A stretch of DNA of 64,000 nucleotides, from NCBI GenBank assembly GCA_018806915.1, contig JAGKQI010000059.1, positions 1,488,001-1,552,000 on the forward strand. Reading direction: 5' to 3'. The stretch is from Phytophthora colocasiae (taxonomy: Eukaryota; Oomycota; Peronosporomycetes; Peronosporales; Peronosporaceae). The first letter of the stretch is position 1, and the number at the start of each line of letters is the position of its first letter. The notes beneath the pieces were generated by a model. It saw only the letters and a list, made by a program, of their open reading frames with translations, was not told the DNA's origin and did not search any database. Positions 31,390 to 43,600 of this stretch are shown piece after piece. The translations under genes were made by a program, and so were the position numbers.

Positions 31390-32538
31390 TGTCAGGTCGC
31401 CTCCGGATGAGTACGCCTCTGCCTTTAGTGAAACCAAGTCTATTTTGCATGTTTAGCTTTACAACTGATAGTTATATATTAAAGAGAGTTCAATTTGCCA
31501 CCAAGGGCGCAAGTGGAAGAGCGGGAGGTTTCCCATAAGCCACCACTGTGAGCACTGCCGACCAGCCTCGAAGTCGAGGGCTCGGAGTCAGTGAACAAGC
31601 GTCAGGCCGCGTCGAATATCGTCACCGCCGCGTGAATCTCCGCCAGGTTAAGACCAAGTTGGGAAGGTGATCCGGGCGGCGATTCCCGGGCGTGACCCCT
31701 CCCATTTCATATTCCAGTTGGACATTCCAAACGGTCGTTTGGTTTGTACATTTCATATTACAACTGCGTTTTAGGAGGTTATTAGTAGTCACCCCTGAAA
31801 TTGATTGATTGACTGCTGTGTGATTGGACTGTATTTGTGTGTGTGTGTGTGTGTGTATTTTGGAGTGCTCTATAGTATTCCTGGTATATTTGGATAATTG
31901 TCTTCTGAGAATCCAAGTGGAATTGCCAGAAGTGGTGCGCTAAAGGACCCCGGGACTGTGCCAGTGTCCCGGTTGGAGTGTCCAACGTCGTACTGGCATT
32001 TGGAGTGCCCACCGCTCAAGGGCCGGAAAGAATAAGAAGCCTGAATATTTGCATTTAACTCTCTTGTATACTGGTTATCTGTTGTTGGAAGGCTTTGCTA
32101 ATAGTCTCTCACCTGCATTCAGACTCAACCACTGCATTTGGAAGTGCATTAGCACTCTACATCTAGATATTTTCGTGCTTATTTCAGAAAATGACAGTGG
32201 CGAAAAACTTGCTAGCTGTGCGCGCTAAGGGATAGGAAAAATACAATATCATACGGATTGGAGGCCTTCATCCAAGCCAATAAATAATTGAGTTATTGCC
32301 AATTTTTTCGACAATGTCAACCAAGTCAGTAAATTCAAGCTTTTGGAAGTAACTCATCCAGGTGGAACTCCTCGCGTTCGAAGACAAACGACACCTACGA
32401 GGGTAGTCACAAGGTCACACGCCAACCCTCTTTCCGGATACCCATTTGGATCCCGATTGGAGGTTCTGACTTTCGTTAGTCCGACCGGACATCTTTCCAG
32501 TCGGACTTATTTTCCGGATGTTCACCCACTTCGCCACA
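31390..32538 (+). repeat. Probable family C-like LTR with (TG)n tract
   Basis: Begins TGTCAGGTCGCC and ends CACTTCGCCACA. It shares blocks with family B LTRs in the same order (GAGTTCAATTTG, CTCAAGGGCCGGAAAGAATA, a CACGCCAACC region), but the rest is diverged. A (TG)11 microsatellite lies at 31836-31857. On its left it cuts family A protease, on its right family C integrase. I see no target duplication, so the exact ends are uncertain. Confidence 0.55.
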
Positions 32539-33019
32539 AACCACCGGGAATATATGATATCCGGATCCCGCAGTCTCCAACTTGATCGTGAACTCGTTGA
32601 TCTTTTCTGCTACTCGGAACGGACCGTGCCACAAGTGCGCCAGCTTGCGCGCATACCCCTCTCTCACCCGATCCAGATATAGCCAAACTCGAGATCCGGC
32701 TTCGATCTGGTGAGGATCAACCCCCTCGTTGTGCTGATCAGCCCGGTCTACGATCGCCTCCCGTAACTTGGTATTGACTTGTTCCCGCGACTGCTGATAG
32801 TACCTTTGGACCCTATATCGCCATTATCGAGGGTCACGATCATGGCGTCTGGTAGACCCAGCTGGGATCGTAGCTTCCAATGTCGATCTCGGATCCCAAC
32901 CATGAACTAAGTAATGAGGGGTATCTCCACGGATCCGGTCGTGCCGCAGTGTTGATCGCGAACGTCAACCGCTCAGCGTACTCATCCCAGTCTTTCTGAT
33001 CGAGATCTTGGACATACAT
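32539..33019 (-). pseudogene. pol: Family C integrase C-terminal fragment
   Basis: Minus-sense integrase remnant: MYVQDLDQKDWDEYAERLTF followed by AINTAARP, then in other frames a basic stretch and ARKLAHLWHGPFRVAEKINE, the GPF-type C-terminal module. It ends at GSGYHIFPVV against the LTR at 32538. Frameshifts are near 32830 and 32930. It may be the lost 3' part of the family C element at 55984-62276, but about 1 kb of integrase between them is missing. Confidence 0.75.
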
Positions 33020-34881
33020 CTGTCGCGAAGTCGGTGCAACTTTTACCGCGGTGCAGGGGCGTACAGTGAACCTGGAAGTGTGACTACCGGTAGTGATACC
33101 AGAGTCGCACAGCAAGGTGGGCGTGTGTTACCTTGTGCTGTCCTCGTAGGTCCGTTGTCTCGGTAATGAGGCCCTCGCCGGGGTCGTGAGAGTGTTGCTG
33201 AGAGTGAGGGTTCCTTGCGTACACCGTCGGATGTCCTTCTGGTCCTCACAGGAGCGCTTGAGAGTCGAACGTTTTCCGGTGAACACTTGTGTACACCAGA
33301 GATTTCTGAAGGCAAAAGAGAAATTAATACAATGGGAAGTCCTATCACTAGACTTCCGAGATAACCGCAATATAGAGTTCCGATATACAAATATGTAGCT
33401 GCTCTTATTCTTTCATGGGCCCTTGAGCAGTGGGCTTGTCCTCCAGGTCAACTAGGGAAATGTTCACCAGACACCTGGTCTGTCTGGTATTCCCGTAACT
33501 TTCGCGCACCACCCTCTAATATATAGAGGGAAAATAAACCAATACACTATCAGTTATATAACAGTCTACCGAGCGTCTTGAAAGCGACTGTCTAGCTCCC
33601 AAAACCTGTCCAAACGTACAATATGAAATGGGCTACCGTTAGAGACAAGACGAACGACCCAACTAGGAAATGGAATAGGTGGGTCCTCTCAGGTCTCTAC
33701 GTTACGCTGATCTCCACCTAAAGGGGCTTGATAGGTGAGAGATCACACGACTCAAAGCTTTGTCGTGGCCTAATACTTACGAGAAGCAGCAGGCAGACAA
33801 CCTCGTTATAACAAAGCAAATCGAACTCGTTACAACAGGGAAAATTGAACTCTGGTTATCTATCTCGTATCTCTCTGTCTTCTGTCTTCCATATTCTCAT
33901 ATACACTTGGTCTCAGTATAACTCAGGAATCTTCACTTGGGCTCACTATGGTAGTCGGTACAGCGGATCTTGTCGAGTCGACACTTAATGATGTCATTAC
34001 AGGGATGAGTGGGTTGCGTTTCACTTGATTGCGTGAGGTCGTGTTGAGTACACTTGGTTTCAGTATGGGGGTGGACTTCAGAGTGTCAGAGTCTGGTATC
34101 CTGTCCATCAGGGTCTGGAATCATGTGCGTCGGAGACATGTTCATCGGAACCATGTACTCCGGAATCATGTACATCAGAGTCGTAATACCAGAGTCGTGA
34201 CACTTGGGTCTGATCATCGGAGTCTTGTACGTCGGAGTCTGTTCATCGGAAACTGGCAATGTCTGGAATATTGCTTATATAAGCCGGACACATCAGACTT
34301 GTGTTGCCAGAACCATGTTCGTCAGACTCATGTACGTCGGACTCATGTACGTCAGACCTCATGGTGTGATATCAGAGTTTCCATGCGTGATAACAGAAAT
34401 CCATGAGTGTTTTCAGGGTGCGGAGCACGTATGCTACAACGCACGAAGTCCAGTTGGGATATGCGCGGGGTGCGCTACGTCCGGTGCGCGATACTTGGTA
34501 TCTTGTGGGTATCATTATATTCCTTGAACCATCATCGTCAGGACGGCAACGGGATGAGGTCTCTCAGAGATACATTCTTCTGAGAGACTTTCTGCCAACC
34601 TTTAGGCAGTCATCGTCGGGGAAAGTCCGGTGATCAGACTGAGTGTTGTTGTCTCTCGGAGTTTTGTGCACTTTTCCGAGGAACACTTCTGATCTCTTGG
34701 GCCCCTTTGCAGTACAGGTGAAGGTTAACATATATAGCAGTTTTCTTCCACAGATCCATCATTGTCGCACGGGACATAACCTCGTTCCACATCTCCCTTT
34801 CTCCCACAATCCAGTGTATATCCAATCACATCACAGCGTAACGTCCATATCCACTCGAAAATCGTAATTAGCAACGTGTCA
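33020..34881 (-). repeat. Family B LTR (1,862 bp), 3' LTR of a minus-sense element
   Basis: Reads TGTCGCGAAGTCGGTGC to AGCAACGTGTCA on the plus strand, the inverse of the LTR at 38627-40533. It carries the palindromic TATA at 34273-34284 and a 3-unit minisatellite at 34314-34358. Between it and the purine tract of the adjoining ORF region lie 20 bp (34882-34901) that come from the integrase gene. Confidence 0.88.
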
Positions 34882-34950
34882 GAAGGAGTTGTCAGAACGC
34901 CCCTCCTGGTCATAATTCGTCAGTACGGAACTTTCTCCAAACTGAGCATC

Positions 34951-37686
34951 ATGGCCAGGCCAGTACGTCAGAGGTCCCGTAAACATAGTGTAGCTGTGAC
35001 GCTCTCAAAACTTCCGGGGTTTCAAAGTCTCTGGTGTCCTGTCGCTCAATCTGATTCCATCAGACTCAGAAATAGCCAACTGTCGTATCCCACAAACTGC
35101 CACATCCCGATTTCCTTTCTGACGCACACTTCTGAAGAAGATCCTGCAGCCATGAGTTCCCCATCGGCTTCTACTATTGGCGACGCCTCGGGCACTGGGC
35201 CCGCTTCGGCATCCGTAGCATCGCGAGGTGGTGGTGACGGTACTCCATCACCTGGTGGCAGCTCAAGCGCCCCAGCCTCACAGTCGAGCGCGTCCGCCGC
35301 TCCGAAGCAGATGGCTGGCGCTCACCGTCGGCTTCGACTCCAAGTAGAGTCCCAGGGCGGTGCATCTCTGGTGGACACGGCCGCTATCCAGAACGAGTCT
35401 GAAGATCTCAAGCGTCAGTGGGTCTTCAACTGCCAGTATTGGCGTCATGAAGTGCTGGACGTCCGGCGTACTGCTGGTGAGATCGAAGATCGTGTGAATG
35501 CGGAGTCCAAGAACCTCGCGTCGCACTATCAGGACCAGATAGATGCCCTGGAGGCCGAGAAGTCGGCCTTGGAAGAACGCCTGGAAGACTCTCAAGCGGA
35601 GGTCCGGCTGCTGAAGGCACGCCCCACGACCACAGCCACAGACTCCTGGGGTTTCCTGGAGTACCTGTTTGAACACGGGGAGATGAATGGCAGCTGGGTG
35701 CGTCTTCGGGAGCTTCTGGTGAACTTCCAAGAGGGCAAGGCGCCGCCTGAAGACTGGGACACCATCATCAGTGTGACTGCGATGGATTAGCGCAAGGCGG
35801 AAATTCCTGACTTTTCCAAGCGTCTGGCGAGAATTCGCTTCGATCAAGCTGCGGAGGCCAAGAAATCAGCCAAAGTGCTGGATCTGACGGGTGCTGGCAG
35901 TGGAGTGAAGGTCTCCGGTGAACATGCTGGCGGCCCCGAGAAGTCAGACACTCGCCCGGTGAACAAGTCTGGGTCGCCCACCAGGTCGACTAAATCTTCC
36001 GGTTCTCCGCCGCTCAACCCTAACAGACCTTCTGGGAAACATCGGGTTCGTGTCCCTCAGGACCGCCCCAAGAATTACACGCCTGGTATCGATTCAGTGC
36101 GTCCGGCGAACGCCAAGTCTCCGGTGTCCAAGGACGCAGTTCACACCACGTTGCCGGCTGGAGTCGTCTGGGAAGAAGTTCGTCCGGACTTGCGCTTGGC
36201 TCTGCTCGCTGGTATTGCCTACGAGACTGCAATGAAGTGGCTTCGCACGGACAAGCCTGCCCACAGCCTGTTCACGGGGCGCCCCTTGGTACAAATGCTG
36301 GTGAGCATGACGTACTGGCGCAAGCTGAATCAGACCCCGTGGACCTCGTACGTCCCAGAGACGTACTACAAGATGGCTGAGGAGGAACTGCGCCGTCTTC
36401 AGAAGAACGATGTGGAGCCACCGGTCTGGGAGGCACTGGATGCTCACGTCCCGTATCCCATCAGTGAGCCTGAGTCCACAGAGGATGACCCTCAGAAGGA
36501 CTCGGACTTCAAGGAGTCTGGCGAACAAGAATCTGCATCCAGCGACAGTGAGTCAGACGACGAATAGTCGAGCGGCAACAGCGATGACTCTGACGACGAT
36601 GAGTCTGATGGTCATTCGCATGGCGTGTAACAAGCGTCCACGAGACTACGAGTCCTGCGATTCAGATGACTCGGGTCCGATAATCCCCACCAAGAAGTCC
36701 AAGCGGGGTAGTGTACACGAGGCATCCAGGTCCAAGTCAAGCAGTCAGAAGTCCGGTGGCACCTCCTCGTCAAGTCCCAAGAGCAAGAAGTCCGGTGGTT
36801 TTCCCAAGTCTAGTCCCAAGAACAGAAGTCTCAAGGCTCCAAGTCGTCTGAGAGTTCTTCGGGCAAGCGATCTTCTGGTAAACTTCGGAAGTCACGTCTG
36901 GTGTCCAAGTCGTACAAGTCGCTGACACCAAAGGAGTTGCTGACGATCGAGGCCCCGGACACACATTGTTCATCGTGGCTATACTACGGTATCCCGGTCC
37001 AGCCGACCAGTGATACCAAGACGGCCATCGGGCAGACTCCCGGGTTCCCAGACTTCGAGCCCCACAGACACAGTCTGGCACGCCTGAAGAAACGCTGGAA
37101 TTCCAAGAAATACCAAGCTCTGCTGGACGAAGTGCCAGCGCCCTGGGACGTTATGTACCAGAACCGCCGGACCGAGCTGTACTTTCACCGGCGTGAAGAC
37201 CTCTGTCCCTTGGTTCAGGCGGACATCGAAGAACTCGCGTCTCTCATGCGCAAGCACGCCCAAGCGCTGTGGGAACGCACTCACTGGGTGATAATGGATC
37301 CCGATGATGACCTGCTGTCCGGTGAACAGCACAAGGAACGTGGGCTCCGACGTGCGTCTCTACTACGCCAATATCGAGGGACAGTATCCAAGATTCTGAA
37401 GCACAAGGATTTCCCGGAGACGCTCATGTTCGAGCCTGGCATCTGGAAGATTCCGGACAAATATTGCCCATGGATCTGGCAGGACCCGCGTGCACGTGAG
37501 ATCGGAGGTCCCAAGTGCCTGAGCTTGCGCAAGCAACTTGAAGCAATCGACGCAACGGAACCGGCGCGCACGCAGTGGGCCACAGCGTCTTCCGACAAAG
37601 ACTGGATGCAATTCGTGCCATCCGATCTCCGGAAACAAGCTCTGACGCCCGCTGAACGCGCCGAAAATCCTGTCTCTCTGAAGTAA
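34951..37686 (+). pseudogene. Family B antisense protein (second copy)
   Basis: Homologue of 51890-54058 plus its C-terminal extension. The start at 34951 (MARPVRQRSRKHSVA) is followed by a Ser/Ala-rich stretch. Relative to the other copy about 184 codons are missing in frame between SAAPKQ and MAGAHRRLRL. Then come a coiled coil (AHYQDQIDALEAEKSALEER-like), the conserved VWEEVRPDLRLALLAGIAYE domain, an acidic tail, TAG at 36565-36567 (also present in the other copy), a KRPRDYESCDSDDSGP basic/acidic segment in another frame, and a C-terminal domain from 36901 (LTPKELLTIEAPDTHCSSWL to LRKQALTPAERAE). A TAG at 35788-35790 replaces CAG. Function unknown. Confidence 0.8.
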
Positions 37687-38070
37687 GTACGCCAGAAGTC
37701 TGGTGTACTCTTCACGACATCTCCGGGGGACTACACTTCTTCTTCCAGAACAACTTAGTCGTCTGCATATCGTAGCGTGGTAACAATTCCAAATATAGTT
37801 CCCCGACGACCTTCTCCTTTAACATCCTCATATGTCGTTCAGTAATCTTCTTCTCATAGCATCATCATAATCCATTCGTAAAATTCCATCATACACACAC
37901 AATCACAAAGTCATCTCCATACAAATTCACGTAATAATCACCATCTCTGGGAGTCACGTATCCCCGAAATCACATTTCCGAAAGACATGTCTCTCAGACG
38001 CCTCATCTCCGAAATACATCGTCTGGTGAACAGAGGTGTTCACCAGAGTTTTCAGAATAAGTGCTAGAGT
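37687..38070. other. Gap between antisense gene and pol 3' end, family B
   Basis: About 384 bp with no ORF, nearly identical to 49164-49547 in the inverted block. It separates two converging genes. It contains TCTGGTGAACAGAGGTGTTCACCAGA-type inverted copies of the family's 11-mer near 38020-38050. Confidence 0.7.
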
Positions 38071-38626
38071 TTAAACTCTGGGGTGATCGTCTCCAGCTTG
38101 CATTGCTTGGAAACGAGCTCGCTCTCGTGCGCTCTGATTGAACTCATGTAGAAAAGCGCCACAGTTCAGCTTTGACAAGGGTAGCCACTCTGTCTCATCG
38201 TAACCATTCCACTTGACCAGGTATTCGCGAAGTCTCTTGGAGGTTCTGGTACGCTTGCTCCACCGAGTGTCTAGTATTTTTTCCACTTCGTATTCATCAT
38301 TCTCGGCGTCAGGCTCCCAACTGTCTTCTGGTAACAGCGCTGCATCAAAGTCATCATCCTCATGGACATCGAGTTCCACAGTCGGTCTTCTGGGAAACAA
38401 GGCTCTCGGTTTCAGGCGACTTATATGAACCCAAGGGTTCACCCGATACCCGGTGTCCTCGACCTTCAGCTTCACACGAAAATCATCCAACATCTCTTCA
38501 ATCCGGAAAGGACCATGCCACATGTGTGCGAGTTTCCGACTCAACCCCGTTTGTACCTTGGGGATGTATAACCACACGGCATCACCGACAGCAAATCCAG
38601 ACTTCAGGCGTTCTGACAACTCCTTC
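38071..38626 (-). pseudogene. pol: Family B integrase C terminus with chromodomain, truncated
   Basis: Minus-sense end of pol: AVWLYIPKVQTGLSRKLAHM followed by WHGPFRIEEMLDDFRVKL, the linker HISRLKPRALFPRRP, an acidic stretch, and a chromodomain (EYEVEKILDTRWSKRTR, REYLVKWNGYDETEWLPLSK). It is 96% or more identical by eye to the end of 49548-50942. The upstream part is cut off at KELSER by the LTR starting at 38627. It converges with the antisense gene to its left. Confidence 0.88.
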
Positions 38627-40533
38627 TGACACGTTGCTAATTACGATTTTTCAATTGGATATGGACGTTACGCTGTGATGTGATTGGATATACACTGGAT
38701 TGTGGGAGAAAGGGAGATGTGGAACGAGGTTATGTCCCGTGCGACAATGATGGATCTGTGGAAGAAAACTGCTATATATATTAACCTTCACCTGTACTGC
38801 AAAGGGGCCCAAGAGATCAGAAGTGTTCCTCGGAAAAGTGCACAAAAATCCGAGAGACAACAACACTCAGTCTGATCACCGGACTTTCCCCGACGATGAC
38901 TGCCTAAAGGTTGGCAGAAAGTCTCTCAGAAGAATGTATCTCTGAGAGACCTCATCCCGTTGCCGTCCTGTGTGACGATGATGGTTCAAGGAATATAATG
39001 ATACCCACAAGATACCAAGTATCGCGCACCGGACATAGCGCACCCCGCGCATATCCCAACTGGACTTCGTGCGTTGTAGCATACGTGCTCCGCGCCCTAA
39101 AAATACTCATGGATTTCTGGTATCACGCATGGAAACTCTGATATCACACCATGAAGTCTGACGTACATGAGTCCGACGTACATGAAGTCCGACGTACATG
39201 AGTCCGACGTACATGAGTCCGACGTACATGAGTCTGACGAACATGATTCTGGTAACACAAGTCTGATGTGTCCGGCTTATATAAGCAATATTCCAGACAT
39301 TGCCAGTTTCCGATGAACAGACTCCGACGTACAAGACTCCGATGATCAGACCCAAGTGTCACGACTCTGGTATTACGACTCTGATGTACATGATTCCGGA
39401 GTACATGGTTCCGATGAACATGTCTCCGACGCACATGATTCCAGACCCTGATGGACAGGATACCAGACTCTGACACTCTGAAGTCCACCCCCATACTGAA
39501 ACCAAGTGTACCCAACACGACCTCACGCAATCAAGTGAAACGCAACCCACTCATCCCTGTAATGACATCATTAAGTGTCGACTCGACAAGATCCGCTGTA
39601 CCGACTACCATAGTGAGCCCAAGTGAAGATTCCTGAGTTATACTGAGACCAAGTGTATATGAGAATATGGAAGACAGAAGACAGAGAGATACGAGATAGA
39701 TAACCAGAGTTCAATTTTCCCTGTTGTAACGAGTTCGATTTGCTTTGTTATAACGAGGTTGTCTGCCTGCTGCTTCTCGTAAGTATTAGGCCACGACAAA
39801 GCTTTGAGTCGTGTGATCTCTCACCTATCAAGCCCCTTTAGGTGGAGATCAGCGTAACGTAGAGACCTGAGAGGACCCACCTATTCCATTTCCTAGTTGG
39901 GTCGTTCGTCTTGTCTCTAACGGTAGCCCATTTCATATTGTACGTTTGGACAGGTTTTGGGAGCTAGACAGTCGCTTTCAAGACGCTCTGTAGACTGTTA
40001 TATAACTGATAGTGTATTGGTTTATTTTCCCTCTATATATATGAGGGTGGTGCGCGAAAGTTACGGGAATACCAGACAGACCAGGTGTCTGGTGAACATT
40101 TCCCTAGTTGACCTGGAGGACAAGCCCACTGCTCAAGGGCCAGGAAAGAATAAGAGCAGCTACATATTTGTATATCGGAACTCTATATTGCGGTTATCTC
40201 GGAAGTCTAATTACTGGACTTCCCATTGTATTAATCTCTCTTCTGACTTCAGAAATCTCTGGTGTACACAAGTGTTCACCGGAAAACGTTCGACTCTCAA
40301 GCGCTCCTGTGAGGACCAGAAGGACATCCGACGGTCTACGCAAGGAACCCTCACTCTCAGCAACACACGACCCCGGCGAGGGTCTCATTACCGAGACAAC
40401 GAACCTACGAGGACAGCACAAGGTAACACACGCCCACCTTGCTGTGCGACTCTGGTATCACTACCGGTAGTCACACTTCCAGGTTCACTGTACGCCCCTG
40501 CACCGCGGTAAAAGTTGCACCGACTTCGCGACA
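38627..40533 (+). repeat. 5' LTR of the 17.4 kb family B element
   Basis: 1,907 bp, TGACACGTTGC to CTTCGCGACA. It holds a 6-unit minisatellite (39155-39245) and the palindromic TATA (39275-39286). It is nearly identical to the 3' LTR except for minisatellite copy number, a divergent block at ~39718-39787 and a few bases near the end. Confidence 0.92.
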
Positions 40534-40535
40534 AC

Positions 40536-40551
40536 TGGTGCGCGTGCCCGG
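40536..40551 (+). promoter_or_regulatory. Primer-binding site, family B
   Basis: TGGTGCGCGTGCCCGG starts two bases after the LTR. It fixes the sense strand as plus. The matching tRNA 3' end would be CCGGGCACGCGCACCA; I do not assign the tRNA. Confidence 0.7.
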
Positions 40552-40679
40552 ATCTTGGTATCGTGATATCACCGGATCTAAGAGAGTTTGAGAAGAGGGT
40601 TTCCTGTCAAGCGTCTATATTCAAGATGGCTTCACATGGAAGTACGAGAGGAGGACGTCGGTGACGCGGTGGTCGCAGC

Positions 40680-43600
40680 ATGGCGACACGTCAGTCGAAG
40701 CGTCTTCAAGGTCTTCCGCCTGACGAACAACCCGACTTGGATGCTGTTCATAAGGCGGCACGCGAGAAGAGGAAGGCTGCACGTGAGAAGGAAGCAGTTG
40801 AGGAGGTGAACGTCACGGAACCGGCGGTCGAAGACCAGCCTGCTGCGGAGCCTGAAGCCCAGGAGACACCCGATGTGTCTGGCGAACAAGGTTCTGAGGA
40901 GGGTCCGTCCGAAGCCGAAGCTTCTGGTGACGAGGTGGCCACTGCCCGTGAGGGCGGTGATGAGGCGTCTGAGGGAGGCGCCGATGTGGTTGAGTCCCCG
41001 GAGGTCATCGACTTGTGTTCTGAGTCGACGACTTCTGGGAAGTCCGTGGGGGAAGTGAAGACGGAACCCGGACTGGTTGATGAACGTGTCTCGAAGACTC
41101 CAAAGTCTGAAGACACTCCAATGTCCGATGACATGCCGATGAAGTCCGAAGATTCTCTGAAGACACCGTCTGATGAGTCTGGGAGGGCCGATTCGCTGGA
41201 TGGAGAACGTGCTCTGAAGTACGTACGCCGTGAGTTCCGCCGCTGGAGGGACATGGACGCTGGAAGAATTGTTCCGCCGATCTCGATGGGTACTCTGACG
41301 GCACCTGAATGCGTCGCTGTCCTTTAGACGATGCTGTATGCAGGATTTGAGTTCCAGAACCTGTTACCGAGGTGGTCTCAGACCCAAGCGTCTGCTATCT
41401 TCGAACCTCAAGTACGCAGTGTGGCGACGGAGCTTCAGAGCCGACTTGCTGAAGAACTGGTTGAGTGGGCCACTGTGACCGCCAGGTAACAAGTCAATCG
41501 ACTCCCAGAAAACACAAAGGTAGGCAACGAAGCACGTCAAGGCGAAGCTGATGGTATATTACGCGATGAGAAGGCTGACCTACAAGGACGACAGCTGATT
41601 ATGAGACTCCGGGTGACCGGACTCAGAGTCACACATAGTTCTGACGGGTCCAGCAGTGGAGAGCCGCCGCAGTCCAAGCGCCTGCAACATGGTCCGCCAC
41701 GCCCGCAAGTCTCGTCGACACCATCTGCACTGTCGACGCCATCGCTGAGTTCGCTGCCGGTATACGAGAGTCACTCTGATAGCACTCGCTTGGAGTCTGG
41801 TGTACCAATGTCGGAAGATCGAGGTAGCTCTCTGATGACTGATGCGCCTGTGCCAAGTGTCATTGGGACCTCGCGTACGTCTGATGACCACTCGTCGGCA
41901 CTCCAGACCTCTCGTGGAAGTTCCACAGACTCGTCGCTGATGTCCATGAGTCGAGGGGCGTCTTCGCATATGCCAGTGTCAGTTGGAGGTTTGACAATGA
42001 TCGCCCAAGGTGCTGATGCCGGAGGAATGCTCGCCGAAGAGTCTATGGGAATCCACGTGACACGAACACTGATGCCGGTGAAGTCGGAGCCCGATGACTT
42101 CGAGATGTTGGAAGAGAAGCCGGAGTTTCCAGAAGTGAAGTCCGAGAGACAGTTGTCTACCAGAGATTCTGTTCACCGGACGCCGGACGCTCCATCATCG
42201 TCCGTCTCGAGTCGTGGGAGAAGTCACCAGAGCAGACACCAGAGTCTGAAGAGCGAGGATCGCCAGAAAATGTCTTCCAGACGCCTGAGTTCCGTTGCGT
42301 CAAGCCACACACGAAGTTCCCAGAGATCAGGCCCAGCGCAGATCGAATTGAACGCTATGCGGCAGCAACAGGAATGGCAGCGTCGAATGGAACAGGAGCA
42401 GAAGGAATTTCTGGCCAGAGAACGTCTGGAATCCATGGAGCGTGAACGTCGACGTGAACAACGGGAATTTGACACGCGCCAGCAGATCCAGACACTTACC
42501 GACCGACTACTTGAGTCTGAGAGCGCCAGACTGGAAGCCCAGAGACGCGTGGATGACTTGGAAGAACGTCGGAGTCAAGCGTCAGATCCCAAGCCCAAGT
42601 ACCATTCGAAATCGTCTGAGAGACAGGTGTCCGACGAACAAGTTTCTGGTGAACAGTTTTCTGACGTACAGCGTCTGGAGACCGAGTTTGCAGATCGCTG
42701 GAAACAACGGGAAGCCGAGGCCGAAGCCGAACGTGCGCGTTGGGCAGACGAGCTGAAACGTGACTGGATTTCGCAAATGGAGACCTTACGACAGCGGGTG
42801 CACGACGTGGAGTCGGAGCGCGACAGGGAGCGGGAAAGTTCCCAGAACATGCAGCGTTTTCAGGCCGCAGAATTGAGGAACCTTCGTGCAACATTGTCCT
42901 AAGTTCAAGGGGTCGCCCACCCTGAAGTAGCAACTTCAAGTCGGATCTCCGGTGAACATGACCCTAAACCGGCAACCGGACTTCTGGTGGACAGTCGGGA
43001 TACGGGAGATTGCACACCTGGGGTTAGGGGATCAGAAGGAGTCGCCATTAGGGGTAGGGTTACACCCATTAAAACGACGGAGGCCTTCCATACGCCTCTT
43101 CCCCTACGGAGAACGACCGACACCAAGCGCGCGAAGGCTGGAAGGCATGGCGCGGCCACCGCGGCCGCTACGACGACCCAGACGGCTCAAGCGGCTCCCC
43201 TGACCGAGGTCAAGACCGAAGGAAGACGCCCAGCGACTCCCAGGCGCGATGGACACCGGAAACCCAGTGAAAGACGCTCTGAAGATGGCCGGGACGCTCC
43301 TCGAAGGCCTGGAAGACGCAGGAATGACCCAGACCCGGGTGGAAGCTCAAGTGACTCAAGCTCGGACTCCAGTAACTCGTCGTCTGATGACTTGGACCCT
43401 CCGGAGGTTGTTAACCTGACTTCTGCGTCCCATGGACAAGCTGGAGCGACTTTGCTAACCATGAGGCCCTATATAAACTCAAGTATCATCGGAGAGTTTG
43501 ATCCTCGAGCGACATTACGGGAGCGTGTTCACTGGTGGGAGCGCTTCGTGAACATGGCATCTCAGGGAGCGTGGACGAACAAGACCCGCATTCAAGAACT

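Noticed and set aside
34951..37686. Reading the antisense protein as a 5' Gag of its element
   Set aside because: This was my first reading because it starts next to an LTR. The primer-binding site at 40536, the purine tracts at 19160 and 54100, and convergence with integrase show that the LTR beside it is the 3' LTR.
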